DNA of 64,000 bases from an uncultured Verrucomicrobiota bacterium (GCA_902591645.1 CACJBM010000004.1:17247-81246), one strand, 5' to 3'. Shown: positions 19,194 through 28,806, counted from the first letter of the stretch. Notes: generated from the sequence alone by a model not told the origin. A program made the numbers and translations.

Positions 19194-20291
19194 TTATCGC
19201 GTCACCAAGTCGGACATGCCCGGATCCCAAGCTAGCGAGGTAACTTTCTTGAGGTCTCCGTTTGGGGATATCCGGTAGGCTGTCAGGCTGGCACCGGTGG
19301 TTGCAGAAACGAGGAGAAACTTGCTATCTGGGGAGAGCGTCAGTCCCCAGGGAATTTTATCGGCTTCGGTCAGGCCGATGAATTCAGCTTTGCCATTTTC
19401 CAGTACACGGTAGCGGGAGATGCGGTCAAAATCCTGCCGGTGCCCGCGCAGGCCGGCAAAGAGGAATTTCCCGTCCGGGGTGATGAGGAGGTCCGAAGCG
19501 CTCAGGCCGATCTTGGACATGCCGGGTGGCAGGATGCTGATGTCCTGCTCCACCTTGAGTTGCCCGTTGGCTTCCCTGCGGTAAGTTGAAAGTCCGATGC
19601 CCTGCTCGTTGCTAAAATAGACCATGGGCAAGGTGGGGTGGTAGGCCATGTGGCGGGGTCCCGTCCCGAGGGGAGGCTTGGCGTCATTGGGTTCGAGCGG
19701 GGTGACTTTTCCGGTCTTGCCATCATAAGCATACTGTAACAGAGCAAGGTTTCCTTTTACGTAGGGAATATAGACGTTCTTTCCGTCGGGCGGAAGAAGT
19801 ACGCAGTGAGCCTCCTTTTTACCCTCGTCCACCGTGGTGACGGCTTTGCCGGGGATGCCCTTATCGTCAAGCGGATAGACGTTGAGCCGCCCGTTTCCGT
19901 AACTGACTCCGAGCAGGTGCCTGTTTTCCTTGTCGAGACTCATGTAGCAGGCCCCGTCGTTGAAATTCACATTATGATGCTTCAGGTAGGATCCATCCTT
20001 ATTTATGAGAACGACGGCTCCAGGTACCTTGCCGGGTTTCCCGCCCGTTGCCGTTACATACAGCAGTGGCTTGCTTGGATGGGCCGTGATGACGCGGCCC
20101 GAAAATTCGAACTTCACCTTCTTATCGACCTTGAGATCAAGGCCATCCTCCTTCGGTGTGGCTTGGATGATCCAGAGCGTATTTTTCTTGCTGCTGGGGG
20201 AGTAAATCCGGAAGGGTTCGGCCGCTTGACCTATGGCCGCTAGCAACAGGGCGAAGGTGAGTGTAAATCGGTGTGTCTTTCGGTTATTCAT
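19194..20291 (-). CDS. Exported lactonase / 6-phosphogluconolactonase-like beta-propeller protein
   Basis: A 365-residue protein with a signal peptide (FTLTFALLLAAIGQAA). A seven-bladed propeller follows, with family segments such as HPSKPLLYVTATGG, AHCVLLPPDGKNVYIPY, GTGPRHMAYHPTLP and GKFLFAGLRG. Cytoplasmic relatives hydrolyse 6-phosphogluconolactone; secreted ones in this phylum are uncharacterised. ATG 20291 is preferred over an upstream start at 20327, because it directly precedes the signal peptide. The gene is GC-rich like the PhoD next to it. A tRNA T-arm-like repeat lies just upstream (20311-20326). Confidence 0.75.
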   Translation of the reverse strand: MNNRKTHRFTLTFALLLAAIGQAAEPFRIYSPSSKKNTLWIIQATPKEDGLDLKVDKKVKFEFSGRVITAHPSKPLLYVTATGGKPGKVPGAVVLINKDGSYLKHHNVNFNDGACYMSLDKENRHLLGVSYGNGRLNVYPLDDKGIPGKAVTTVDEGKKEAHCVLLPPDGKNVYIPYVKGNLALLQYAYDGKTGKVTPLEPNDAKPPLGTGPRHMAYHPTLPMVYFSNEQGIGLSTYRREANGQLKVEQDISILPPGMSKIGLSASDLLITPDGKFLFAGLRGHRQDFDRISRYRVLENGKAEFIGLTEADKIPWGLTLSPDSKFLLVSATTGASLTAYRISPNGDLKKVTSLAWDPGMSDLVTR

Positions 20292-20310
20292 GGTTTTGGG
20301 TGTCAGTATT

Positions 20311-20326
20311 TTGGGAATCGAACCCA
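20311..20326 (+). repeat. 16-base tRNA T-arm-like repeat, copy 1
   Basis: TTGGGAATCGAACCCA is identical to 38360-38375 in the same orientation. On the minus strand it reads as a T-arm with a TTCGATT loop, and the stem TTGGG/CCCAA is perfect. No acceptor arm follows. A related 13-base match (TTTTGGGAATCGA) is at 21825-21837. It may be a remnant of an integration site, or coincidence of T-arm-like sequence. Confidence 0.35.
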
Positions 20327-20347
20327 ACGAATATCGAACTCGTGTTT

Positions 20348-21670
20348 CTAGGACTTTAGGCCCAGTTTCTTGAAAGTTTGCTTGAGTTTTTTCCGCATTG
20401 CTGAACCGGAGGATCCATCCTGACCGACTTTTGATGGTCGTGTTTCTAGGGGATCTTTGGCCATATGAAATAAACGACCATCATTATAAAGTTTCCAATC
20501 CTTATTACGTACCCATTTGAGGCCAGAACTGGTCCCGTCTGGCTCTACTCCGCCAGGCTTGGGTAATGCCTTTTCCTCACAATAGGTAAAGGAACGTGGC
20601 GAAGGACCCTGACCCCTTAAGCGATCAGCGAAACTAACTCCATCAAGCTTTCGACCCGCTGGAAGCGGTGCACCAGCCAAATCCAGAAAGGTCGGCAGTA
20701 AATCGCTAAAATCCACAAGATCATCAACTACTTGCCCAGCCTTAATGGTCCCTGACCAATTAGCGATCATCGGTACATTTGTACCGGCATTATTTAACTG
20801 TTTTTTTCCGCCAGGCACATCCTCTCCATTGCGACGCGAGACGATGGGAACCTTGATGAGTTTTTTACCCTCGGCTCGAATGATTATTTCAGGCGGAGTG
20901 CCGTTATCAGCAACAAAAAGGATAAGGGTTTTGTCTCGCAACTTAAGCGCATTTAACGCAGCAACCATCCTGCCAACGGCCCGGTCCATTTCTCCAACCA
21001 TTTCTGCGTAGTTGTCGTAACGACCAAAGGGGCCGTGAGGAACCGGTGTTTCCAAGTCATCAGTCACCTCATGGGCAACGGCCATAGAATAGTATGCCAA
21101 AAAAGGCCGATCACGATTAGCCTTCATGAATTCAACTAAGCTTCGCACATAGAGATCCGGTCCAAAATGACCCAAGGTATCGGTCCTTACTTTGCCATTA
21201 TGATAGATCATAGGCTCATAGAATCTCGGGCCTTCGTGCCAACCAAAGAGGTCCCATTGATCAAAACCCAAACGCCGCGGATGAAGCGGATCATCTTTTA
21301 GTAAACACATCTGCCACTTGCCTGCGATAGCAGTTTTATAACCGGCCTTCTGCAGGTAATTTGAAAAAGTATGAGGCTCTTCTTTCTTTGGGTAATCACC
21401 CCAAGTCACCTTGCCATGTCTGAAGGGATATTTTCCTGACATCAAGGTTAAGCGTGAAGGATGGCAAACAGGCATGCTGTAAGCATGATTGAACTTCATT
21501 CCCGTACGAGCTAGCTCATCAAGGTGCGGCGTTGGGTACGATTGGCCCCCGTAACATTGGAGAACTTCTTGTCCGACATCGTCAGCGAAGATGAAAAGGA
21601 TGTTCGGGCGCTCGGCTGATTGAACTGATAAAGTGCCAAGTGCCAACAGAATTAGAATTTTGTTCTTCAT
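20348..21670 (-). CDS. Secreted sulfatase
   Basis: A 440-residue type I sulfatase with a signal peptide. FIFADDVGQ supplies the metal-binding Asp pair, the formylglycine site is C69-H-P-S-R followed by LTLMSG, GKWQM is the downstream Lys motif, and FVADNGTP is the second metal motif. ATG 21670 is chosen over 21691 because the hydrophobic core follows directly. It resembles the sulfatases at 40936 and 48615 (same [10 protein letters not shown] and [10 protein letters not shown] style), so it may derive from the same expanded subfamily. The sugar substrate is not predictable. Confidence 0.88.
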   Translation of the reverse strand: MKNKILILLALGTLSVQSAERPNILFIFADDVGQEVLQCYGGQSYPTPHLDELARTGMKFNHAYSMPVCHPSRLTLMSGKYPFRHGKVTWGDYPKKEEPHTFSNYLQKAGYKTAIAGKWQMCLLKDDPLHPRRLGFDQWDLFGWHEGPRFYEPMIYHNGKVRTDTLGHFGPDLYVRSLVEFMKANRDRPFLAYYSMAVAHEVTDDLETPVPHGPFGRYDNYAEMVGEMDRAVGRMVAALNALKLRDKTLILFVADNGTPPEIIIRAEGKKLIKVPIVSRRNGEDVPGGKKQLNNAGTNVPMIANWSGTIKAGQVVDDLVDFSDLLPTFLDLAGAPLPAGRKLDGVSFADRLRGQGPSPRSFTYCEEKALPKPGGVEPDGTSSGLKWVRNKDWKLYNDGRLFHMAKDPLETRPSKVGQDGSSGSAMRKKLKQTFKKLGLKS

Positions 21671-21949
21671 TGCTTCATTCAAACCAAGCACCCCAAAGAA
21701 GAAGTGTGATTTTTTTTAAGTTTTATTAAGGACACTGCGACCATGGTTGATCAATGCTGTCAAGAAATCTCATATAATCCCATAAAGATTCTATCTGTGA
21801 TAGTCTGAAAAATATTAGGATGTGTTTTGGGAATCGATCTTACGTATCTTGGTTTGCTGGAACTTGACGATTTGGCAACCAGTCTTTACTATCTCGGGAC
21901 CAAAGAAAAATCAGGAAACTATTAATATTTACAAAGCCTCAACACCACA
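21671..21949. other. Divergent intergenic region, 279 bases
   Basis: This is the longest gap in the window. It separates the minus-strand sulfatase from the plus-strand secreted protein and should hold both promoters. It is AT-rich and contains a TTTTGGGAATCGA stretch (21825-21837) matching one near 20309. I see no open frame, RNA gene or clear promoter pair. Confidence 0.4.
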
Positions 21950-22612
21950 ATGAAACAAATACTATTTTTTCTCATCGCTTCTTTTTTAACGACAGTTTCT
22001 CAATTATTTGCGGAAAGTCCACCAGCTGTTGAGGGCCACAAAGCATTCATGGAGGGGTTACGAGAAATTCAGACAGATGCGCTTGAATTTAAAGGAGCCA
22101 AAAGTGCAAGTAAACCCCGCACCCTCAGCCCAGTCGTATCCCGATTCAAAGGATGGTTTATTGATGTTACAGAAAAAGCAAAATCCAGTAAATTAGATGA
22201 GGTTGACGTGGTTGAAGGCATTTCCTTAGCTAGTAAATCGCGCGCTAGTTCAGCGTGGCAATTTGTGGAAACCGAAAAGGGTTACGTCGTACGTTCGGCA
22301 GGTGGAAAGTACAAAGGTTGGATCATTGTTATTGATGACACTGCCAAGACGCGGCCAGAGGGACCCAACCTCACAGTAACTCCTGCTCTCCGGCTTGCCA
22401 AAAGTGCGACAGCGAACAGTTACTGGAAGCCAACACTTACCAAGCAGGGACTAGTGCTAGAGGCCATGTCAGGTAAATATAAAGGTTGGGTCTGGGACTT
22501 TGGTGGAGGTGATCCTTCACACGAGGAGTCCGGACGACAAGTTGCCGTTAATGTCCTGCTGGCCGAAAAGGTCGTTGCAGGTTCCTATTTTGCAGTAAAA
22601 GCTGCGGAATGA
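21950..22612 (+). CDS. Secreted protein with three KGW-containing repeats (possible beta-trefoil)
   Basis: A 220-residue protein with a signal peptide (FFLIASFLTTVSQLFA). The mature part holds three similar segments: RFKGWFIDV, GKYKGWIIV and GKYKGWVWD. They are spaced 50-60 residues apart and separated by SSAWQF or NSYWKP strands. Threefold repetition with a Trp per repeat suggests a ricin-like beta-trefoil carbohydrate-binding fold, but the QxW signature is absent, so this is inference. It precedes the M6 protease with one base between its stop and that gene's first ATG, so the two are probably co-expressed. Confidence 0.65.
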   Translation: MKQILFFLIASFLTTVSQLFAESPPAVEGHKAFMEGLREIQTDALEFKGAKSASKPRTLSPVVSRFKGWFIDVTEKAKSSKLDEVDVVEGISLASKSRASSAWQFVETEKGYVVRSAGGKYKGWIIVIDDTAKTRPEGPNLTVTPALRLAKSATANSYWKPTLTKQGLVLEAMSGKYKGWVWDFGGGDPSHEESGRQVAVNVLLAEKVVAGSYFAVKAAE

Positions 22613-22613
22613 G

Positions 22614-23747
22614 ATGCGTAACCAAAAAAATGGAGTGGGCGCGGCTATGAAAGAGCTTCTTTTGATCTTTGCGGCGGTTCTGCAGGTTGTGTTTCTGACG
22701 TCCTGTCAGATGGCTACAATGCAGATTCCCGTCCTGGACACCAAGGGCGATGTTTACAAGACCGAGGGTGCCAATGACCCGTTGATCTATGACAGCACCA
22801 TCGGCCACAAAAAAGCCATCATGCTATATGCTGACTTTTCGGACGCCGTGATGAAGGTCGATACGAAGGAGCGAGCCAAAGGCGTTCTGGGCAATGGGCT
22901 ATTTCAGAAACTCTTTCATGAACAGTCCTATGGAAAAATGACTGTCGAGATTGAGCATGTTCACGGTTGGCGGCGTTTGTCCAAGCCTGCGGGGAAGTAC
23001 AGCAGCAGGACGACCGATTCACACCGCGAACTGTTTGTGGAAATATTTGCTCTCTATCCGAAAATAGATTTTCTGGCCTACGACTACATCATGGTCAATA
23101 TGCCGCGCATCGGGAACACCGCGTTCGGGGAACGGGACGATCTTGCCATTCCCTATAAGGGCAATAAGATCAATGTAGCGCTGAACATTTCTAGCGTCAG
23201 CCCGTATGTGCTCGCCCATGAAGCTGCGCATCTGATGGGTCTACCTGATTTGTATACGTATGGCGGCGTCGAAGGCCCGAAGAATCCCGCTGGTCCTTGG
23301 GACATCATGTCGTCGGCTGGTCGGGCGAGTGGCTTTCTCGGCTGGCATCGCCACAAATTTGGCTGGCTCGACGCCAACAGGAAAACCTATCTCACCTCGG
23401 GAATCCATCGATTAAAACTGACGCCATTGAATGCGTCGTCCGGTATTTCAATGATCACTATACCCGTAGATGATCCGGTTAAACCCAGTAAGGTCTTTGT
23501 TGTTGAGATTTCGCAACCCATCCAAAACAAAGACAAGGTCCAGAATTCTGTCGGCGTCCTTGTTTACAGCGTCGATGCCAAACTCGCTACAGGACAGAAT
23601 CCGGTCGTTGTTTACCCGAAAGAAGATTTATTGAAGGCCCCATTCCAGCCGGGCGATCCATTCGATCACAAAGACGCGCCCATGAGTATTAAGGTGCTAA
23701 AGAAAAACGAGGATGGATCTTGCTTGATTGAAGTAAAAGTAAACTAG
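22614..23747 (+). CDS. Lipoprotein metalloprotease, M6 / immune-inhibitor-A-like
   Basis: A 377-residue protein with a lipobox-like LTSC after a hydrophobic segment, so it is probably a lipoprotein. The zinc site is HEAAHLMGLPD, starting at residue 202, which is the HEXXHXXGXXD pattern of M6-like metallopeptidases. The downstream GPWDIMS supplies the Met-turn. ATG 22647 (MKELLLIFAAV) could be the true start, since it sits directly before the lipoprotein signal. M6 enzymes degrade extracellular proteins. Base composition is somewhat richer in GC than the next gene. Confidence 0.8.
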   Translation: MRNQKNGVGAAMKELLLIFAAVLQVVFLTSCQMATMQIPVLDTKGDVYKTEGANDPLIYDSTIGHKKAIMLYADFSDAVMKVDTKERAKGVLGNGLFQKLFHEQSYGKMTVEIEHVHGWRRLSKPAGKYSSRTTDSHRELFVEIFALYPKIDFLAYDYIMVNMPRIGNTAFGERDDLAIPYKGNKINVALNISSVSPYVLAHEAAHLMGLPDLYTYGGVEGPKNPAGPWDIMSSAGRASGFLGWHRHKFGWLDANRKTYLTSGIHRLKLTPLNASSGISMITIPVDDPVKPSKVFVVEISQPIQNKDKVQNSVGVLVYSVDAKLATGQNPVVVYPKEDLLKAPFQPGDPFDHKDAPMSIKVLKKNEDGSCLIEVKVN

Positions 23748-23805
23748 AAGTCATTAGGATTAATGACCTCAAATAGCATGCTGCTTAATTAAGTTTTTAG
23801 ATTTT

Positions 23806-24279
23806 ATGGAAAAAGTTAACATATTTGTGGACGTTCAAAACATTTACTACACCACAAAACAGATTCACAATAGCCACTTCGATTATAATGCTTTTTGGAA
23901 AAAAGTAACTTCGAACAGGGAGGTGGTTAAAGCAATTGCTTATGGTATTGATAGAAATGATGAAAAGCAGAAACAATTTCAGAATATTCTAAGCGGAATT
24001 GGTTTTGAAATAAAACTAAAGCCATATATTCAAAGAAGCGATGGTTCTGCGAAAGGTGATTGGGATGTTGGTATTACAATTGATGTTATGGAACATGCAA
24101 AGGATGCGGACGTTGTTGTTCTTGCCTCTGGTGATGGGGATTTTGATTTGTTATTGAGTAAAATAAGAAATGATTTTGGTGTTTCTGCAGAAGTTTATGG
24201 GGTGGCTGATTTGACAGCCAGATCTCTCATTAATTCAGCTTCGAAGTTTATTCCCATTGAGAAGGAATTACTGTTGTAG
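23806..24279 (+). CDS. NYN domain protein (LabA/DUF88 family)
   Basis: A 157-residue soluble protein. NIFVDVQNIYY near the N terminus, KGDWDVGITIDVM in the middle and VLASGDGDFDLLL give the conserved acidic residues of the NYN (PIN-like) fold, which chelate Mg in RNA-cleaving relatives. It has no signal peptide, an exception among secreted neighbours. The gene is strikingly AT-rich, unlike the M6 gene before it, and may be recently acquired. RNA cleavage is inferred from the family, not shown. Confidence 0.85.
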   Translation: MEKVNIFVDVQNIYYTTKQIHNSHFDYNAFWKKVTSNREVVKAIAYGIDRNDEKQKQFQNILSGIGFEIKLKPYIQRSDGSAKGDWDVGITIDVMEHAKDADVVVLASGDGDFDLLLSKIRNDFGVSAEVYGVADLTARSLINSASKFIPIEKELLL

Positions 24280-24288
24280 TCAGTTAGA

Positions 24289-26085
24289 ATGAAAAGATTT
24301 TTACTCTTCACTTATTTTATCCTTTTTTCTTCCAATGTTTTTGGGGAGGAATCTGGACCCGTTAACATCGTGTGGATTGTCATCGAGGACGCGTCCCCTC
24401 ATATCGGTTGCTATGGCGAAACTCTCATAAAGACACCGAATATTGACCGAATGTCTCGGGAAGGTATTCGTTGCAGTAGCGCCTTTGTCACGGCTCCGGT
24501 TTGCTCATCCAGTCGCTCAGCCATGATTAGTGGCATGTATCAGTCCACCCTCGGCGTCCACAATCACCGAAGTCAGACCTCGTCTAGAAAAGGTGGAGGC
24601 AATGTGGTCTATTATGATAGCTACAAGGTGCCCAAGTCGGTAGAATTGATTCCTGAGCTTTTTCGTGATGCCGGGTACTACGTCACTAACAAGAGCAAGA
24701 CGGATTACAATTTCATTCCGACTAGCAAGCTCTATCACGGAAGCGATTGGAAAAAGGCGCCGCCTAATCAACCTATATTCGCACAATTTCAGTTGAAAGG
24801 CGGCAAGAATCGTTCAGCTCAAAGTCATGTGGACCCTAACAAAGTGATTTTGCCGCCATACTATCCCGTCCACCCGGAGCTTCAAAAGGATTGGGCGAAG
24901 TATTTGGATTCTTGGGTCGAGACCGATAAAGAGGTTGGCAGGATACTAAATGATCTCAAGATTGCCGGGCGTCTGAATTCGACTGCAGTCTTTCTCTGGA
25001 CTGACCATGGTGTCAGTCACTTGCGCGGCAAGCAGTTCCTCTATGAAGAAGGAATTCGTGTTCCTATGGTTATAAGGCTGCCAAGGATGCAGCGTGCCGG
25101 GACGGTGAGAGACGACCTTGTTGAGCACATTGACGTTGCCGCCTGTTCGCTCAAACTTGCTGGAATCAAGATCCCCGATAATATTCAGGGTCGCAATTTC
25201 CTTGCCTCTGACTACAAGTCTCGGAAATTTATCTTTTCAGGACGAGACCGCTGTGATGAGACGGTCGACATTCAGCGTTGCGTGCGCGATTCCCGTTATA
25301 AATACATCCGCAACTTCATGTCGTACGTCCCACATACGCAACCCAGTCAGTACAAGGATGGTAAAAAGATTGTTCAGGTCATTCGTGGTTTGCACAAGGA
25401 AGGCAAACTGAATGAGCAGCAGGCTCGCCCCTTTGCTCTTCGTCGACCACCGGAAGAACTCTATGATCTGCAAAGCGATCCGCACGAACTGGTTAATTTA
25501 GCTCAGAAGTCAAAGCACCAGAAGAAGTTGGATGCCATGCGCCAGCTTCTATATAAACGAATGACCGATACACGAGACGTCGGGCTGATCCCCGAGCCGA
25601 TTCTTGAGGACGTTGGACGGGAGGCCGGAAATAAGTACCTAGCTTTTCTTGATAACGACCACAGTAGGCAGACAAGCCGTTTGATTGATGTAATTACTGC
25701 CGGTGAAGCAAACGACGACGCCAAGTTGTTGGAATATGTAAAGTCTTCGGATCCATCGACGCGTTACTGGGCGGCTGTCTGGCTGGGCGTCAATGAGACT
25801 ACTGAAGGCAAGGCTACGTTGTTGAAACTGACCGCTGATCGCGTACCGGCCATTCGCGTTGCTGCTGCCCAGGCCTTGTATCGCCTTGGCGACCTAAGTA
25901 AAATGAAACTCTTGGTTGAGCATATCAACGACCCTAATTTACTCGTTGGCATGTTTGCTCTACGAGCCATTGAAGAACTTGGTGACGCGGGTAAAGTACA
26001 CAGGGATAAAATTGCTAAGGCCCAGAATTCGAACTACGAATTCTCCCGACGCATTGCCAGACGCTTGAGTGCCAAGTGGCGTTAA
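24289..26085 (+). CDS. Secreted sulfatase with C-terminal HEAT-like repeats
   Basis: A 598-residue protein with a signal peptide. The sulfatase core has VIEDASP, the formylglycine site C72-S-S-S-R followed by SAMISG, FLWTDHGVSH and a short C-terminal subdomain (PPEELYDLQSDPHEL). The arrangement resembles heparan N-sulfatase-like enzymes. From about residue 475, helical pairs such as PSTRYWAAVWLGV and PAIRVAAAQALYRLGD form HEAT-like repeats, a fusion seen in some environmental sulfatases. Position 3 of the CxPxR motif is Ser rather than Pro. It sits nine bases after the NYN gene. Confidence 0.88.
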   Translation: MKRFLLFTYFILFSSNVFGEESGPVNIVWIVIEDASPHIGCYGETLIKTPNIDRMSREGIRCSSAFVTAPVCSSSRSAMISGMYQSTLGVHNHRSQTSSRKGGGNVVYYDSYKVPKSVELIPELFRDAGYYVTNKSKTDYNFIPTSKLYHGSDWKKAPPNQPIFAQFQLKGGKNRSAQSHVDPNKVILPPYYPVHPELQKDWAKYLDSWVETDKEVGRILNDLKIAGRLNSTAVFLWTDHGVSHLRGKQFLYEEGIRVPMVIRLPRMQRAGTVRDDLVEHIDVAACSLKLAGIKIPDNIQGRNFLASDYKSRKFIFSGRDRCDETVDIQRCVRDSRYKYIRNFMSYVPHTQPSQYKDGKKIVQVIRGLHKEGKLNEQQARPFALRRPPEELYDLQSDPHELVNLAQKSKHQKKLDAMRQLLYKRMTDTRDVGLIPEPILEDVGREAGNKYLAFLDNDHSRQTSRLIDVITAGEANDDAKLLEYVKSSDPSTRYWAAVWLGVNETTEGKATLLKLTADRVPAIRVAAAQALYRLGDLSKMKLLVEHINDPNLLVGMFALRAIEELGDAGKVHRDKIAKAQNSNYEFSRRIARRLSAKWR

Positions 26086-26192
26086 GGTTGTGCGGTATCC
26101 CAGATAAGTAAGGTGAAATAGAATAATGAGATCGAAGTGATGATCCTTTGACCTTCTATGAATCATGATGGTGTGGTAGGATTCTCCTAGGA

Positions 26193-27758
26193 ATGAAAGT
26201 GCTGATTCCAAATTCCATAGTTTTTTTAATTATTTCAATTTGCATACCATTGCAGGGGATCTCCAATGAGAAACTAGCTGGTAAACCGCGCAAAAATGCC
26301 TCGGTTTTCAATAAGCTCTACAAAGGTATTAATATCGATACGGCACATCGCGACAATGGTGTATGGCCAAAAATTCAACACGATGTAGCACATTTTGAAG
26401 CGGCAGTTAGTGCCGGTTTTGATTCGGTTCGGGTGTTTTTACCAGTTCACGCCAATTATGAATCTACCGAACAACAAATCAAAGATGCTCTCTCGAATAA
26501 GCTAGCCATCGTAGTTTGCATGTGGGGTTCTGCTGAGTGGTCTAGAAACCCAAAATTGGGAGAGCAGCAGATAGCAGAAAAGTGGGGAAAATTGGCCGAA
26601 GTTTGGAAAAAGTATCCGAACGATCTTGTTTTTGAAATACTTAACGAACCTAAGGGTATTGGTTTTGTAAAAGCTAGAGGAGCATCACAAGTAATGTCGC
26701 TTTATAATGCTGCTGCGCAGGCCATTCGGGACATCGATCCTGACCGTCCAATCTTAATTGGAGGGCCCGGCTACAATGATTCTGAATTTTTGGATTCTTA
26801 CGTGACTGAAAAATACCTGACGTATCAATTTGAAGATGGTAAGGGGTTTTATGATGACTTTAATGCAGGTGTAGCGATCCATTTTTATAGTCCAAGACAC
26901 AAGGATGGCCTTAATTTTGCCATGTGGACCATGGGTCTTGGAAACGAGGAATCGAAATGGAAAGATCCGATCACAAAGGAAATACTCCATGCTGTGAATT
27001 GGAGAAAAAGGATCGGCGTAGACATTCCAATCATTACTACCGAATGGGGCTGCTGGCTATTTCCAAAACGCACCAATCAAGATTTGAACAAATGGTTAGA
27101 TCACCATATTAACCTGTTTGATATCTACAACATTGGCAGTATGTGGTACACAGGAATACAAAACAACCAGAGGACATTCGGTATTTTTAATTCTGAAACA
27201 GGCTGGAACAAGACTGTGTTGAATAAGCTGACTGGAGTGAAAGCAGCAGTGCTTCCGAAAATATCTCAGGTCATTAATGGTGAATTTTTTAAGCCGGACC
27301 ATGCATGGCAGCTGACGTCAGAAAAGATCTCAAGAGAATATATTTATGGGAAGAAGGCTTTTAGCGGGATAAGTATGCTTAAGTTGAATGTTCCTGCTGA
27401 TGCGGAAGGGCAATTATACTTGCAGACATATAAAAATGAGGATGGATACAAGGGAGTACCCGACAGAACATTACTACACCTAATTGAGGGTCAAACTTAC
27501 AAAATTAGTTTTATAGCCGCGAGTGAAGATGGAAAAGGTCGCATAAAGATTATGCTGAAGGATGTCAAAGATATGAGCTCCATCTACGATAGTGCTGAAG
27601 CTGATGGCGGGTGGCTAAATATCGGCAAAGAACCCCGTGCCTACACAAAACTATACACTCACAATTCTGAAACTATAATGGATGTCCGTCTTGAATTTGA
27701 TATTGGCTCCAAGGAGCAGATTCTCTATTTGGATAAAGTAGACCTCATCAGGAACTGA
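26193..27758 (+). CDS. Secreted GH5-type glycoside hydrolase with C-terminal carbohydrate-binding-like domain
   Basis: A 521-residue protein with a signal peptide. The TIM barrel carries the clan GH-A pair: acid/base Glu152 in LNEP and nucleophile Glu284 in ITTEWGCW. DSVRVF, IHFYSP and SMWYTG are other GH5 landmarks. Roughly the last 150 residues form a beta-rich domain (YLQTYKNEDGYKG, VRLEFDIG, ILYLDKVDLI) like a CBM, which may bind polysaccharide. The start is ATG 26193 with CTAGGA upstream. Likely substrates are beta-linked glucans or mannans; which one is not evident. Confidence 0.88.
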   Translation: MKVLIPNSIVFLIISICIPLQGISNEKLAGKPRKNASVFNKLYKGINIDTAHRDNGVWPKIQHDVAHFEAAVSAGFDSVRVFLPVHANYESTEQQIKDALSNKLAIVVCMWGSAEWSRNPKLGEQQIAEKWGKLAEVWKKYPNDLVFEILNEPKGIGFVKARGASQVMSLYNAAAQAIRDIDPDRPILIGGPGYNDSEFLDSYVTEKYLTYQFEDGKGFYDDFNAGVAIHFYSPRHKDGLNFAMWTMGLGNEESKWKDPITKEILHAVNWRKRIGVDIPIITTEWGCWLFPKRTNQDLNKWLDHHINLFDIYNIGSMWYTGIQNNQRTFGIFNSETGWNKTVLNKLTGVKAAVLPKISQVINGEFFKPDHAWQLTSEKISREYIYGKKAFSGISMLKLNVPADAEGQLYLQTYKNEDGYKGVPDRTLLHLIEGQTYKISFIAASEDGKGRIKIMLKDVKDMSSIYDSAEADGGWLNIGKEPRAYTKLYTHNSETIMDVRLEFDIGSKEQILYLDKVDLIRN

Positions 27759-27768
27759 CCCAAGTTCC
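27751..27768 (+). terminator. Candidate hairpin after the GH5 gene
   Basis: GGAACT (27751-27756), loop GACCCA, AGTTCC (27763-27768) form a perfect six-base stem overlapping the TGA stop. No T-run follows, so it may not terminate transcription. Confidence 0.25.
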
Positions 27769-27852
27769 ACGAGAAATATTATATATTCTCTAAGAGTTTT
27801 ATATCTTCCATGAATTATGATGTTGAGCTAGGATTTGTGCTCATCATTAATT

Positions 27853-28806
27853 ATGAAAACATTACTCTTAATTTCTTTGATAGGAACACTGGGTCTATTG
27901 GTTGCGGCTGACCGAGGAAGTCGAACGGTTCCACAACCCAATAAACCAATTCCCAAAGAGGAAATAATCAAATTCACTGGGCAATTTAATGAAGCTAAAC
28001 TGAGTAGGGACATCCGGATCCTTTGGCTTTATGGACCCGAGGATCACGGTGGTGGTGAACATGATTATATTCGCATCAAGGAATTGTTTGTTCCCATGCT
28101 TAAGACAATCCCTCGAGTGACTGTGGAAGAGGCTTATATGTTTCCGTCACAGGATCAATTCGACCGAGCTGATTTAATGATTCAATTTCTGCACCTTCCG
28201 GACCTGACGAATGAGCAATTTACTATGTATCAGAATTATGTTGATCGGGGAGGTAGCGTTGTTTCAATTCACGAGTCTTGCATTATTCGTCCAATTGGTC
28301 GTGCGAATAAGTTGGCAGGATGTATTGGGTGTTCCTGGCAGGGTAATAAAGATTCACATTGGGGTAAGTTCTCTGATGATCATCCGTTGTATCTCAAGAC
28401 CGATCATCCGGCATTTACCGGTTTGCCTAAATCAGTCACGTTGAATGATGAATCCTATTGGGATCTTCTCAAGCGGGACAATGTTGAGGTCATTGGGGCC
28501 GTTGCTCCAAAATCGGAAAAGGACAACTCATCGTTCGCTGATATTCTGAAAAGCGAAGGGGTTCGTAGCGATGCTTTTTGGACATACACCTCAGGCAAGG
28601 GTCGTGCATTCGGCACCACTACTGGCCATTACACATACACTTATTTTGATCCTATATATCGACTAATCTTGTTGCGAGGGATTGCATGGAGTTTGAAGGA
28701 GGATCCTGCACCGTTCATGCCTCTCGTTTTTCATGGTATCACTGATGATAAGGGCCTGGTCGGCACGACTGATACTATGATGAATTACAGAAACCGCAGA
28801 AAATAA
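27853..28806 (+). CDS. Secreted ThuA-domain protein
   Basis: A 317-residue protein with a signal peptide (LLLISLIGTLGLLVAA). The ThuA-like, glutamine-amidotransferase-type fold is shown by ILWLYGPEDHGGGEHDY, ADLMIQFLHLPDLT, the GGSVVSIHES turn, and GRAFGTTTGHYTYTY, then a conserved 'RLILLRGIAWSL' end. ThuA proteins are linked to disaccharide use in some bacteria; in this phylum they are usually exported and of unknown role. ATG 27853 is preferred over TTG 27835. It may share a transcript with the GH5 gene 94 bases upstream. Confidence 0.75.
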   Translation: MKTLLLISLIGTLGLLVAADRGSRTVPQPNKPIPKEEIIKFTGQFNEAKLSRDIRILWLYGPEDHGGGEHDYIRIKELFVPMLKTIPRVTVEEAYMFPSQDQFDRADLMIQFLHLPDLTNEQFTMYQNYVDRGGSVVSIHESCIIRPIGRANKLAGCIGCSWQGNKDSHWGKFSDDHPLYLKTDHPAFTGLPKSVTLNDESYWDLLKRDNVEVIGAVAPKSEKDNSSFADILKSEGVRSDAFWTYTSGKGRAFGTTTGHYTYTYFDPIYRLILLRGIAWSLKEDPAPFMPLVFHGITDDKGLVGTTDTMMNYRNRRK

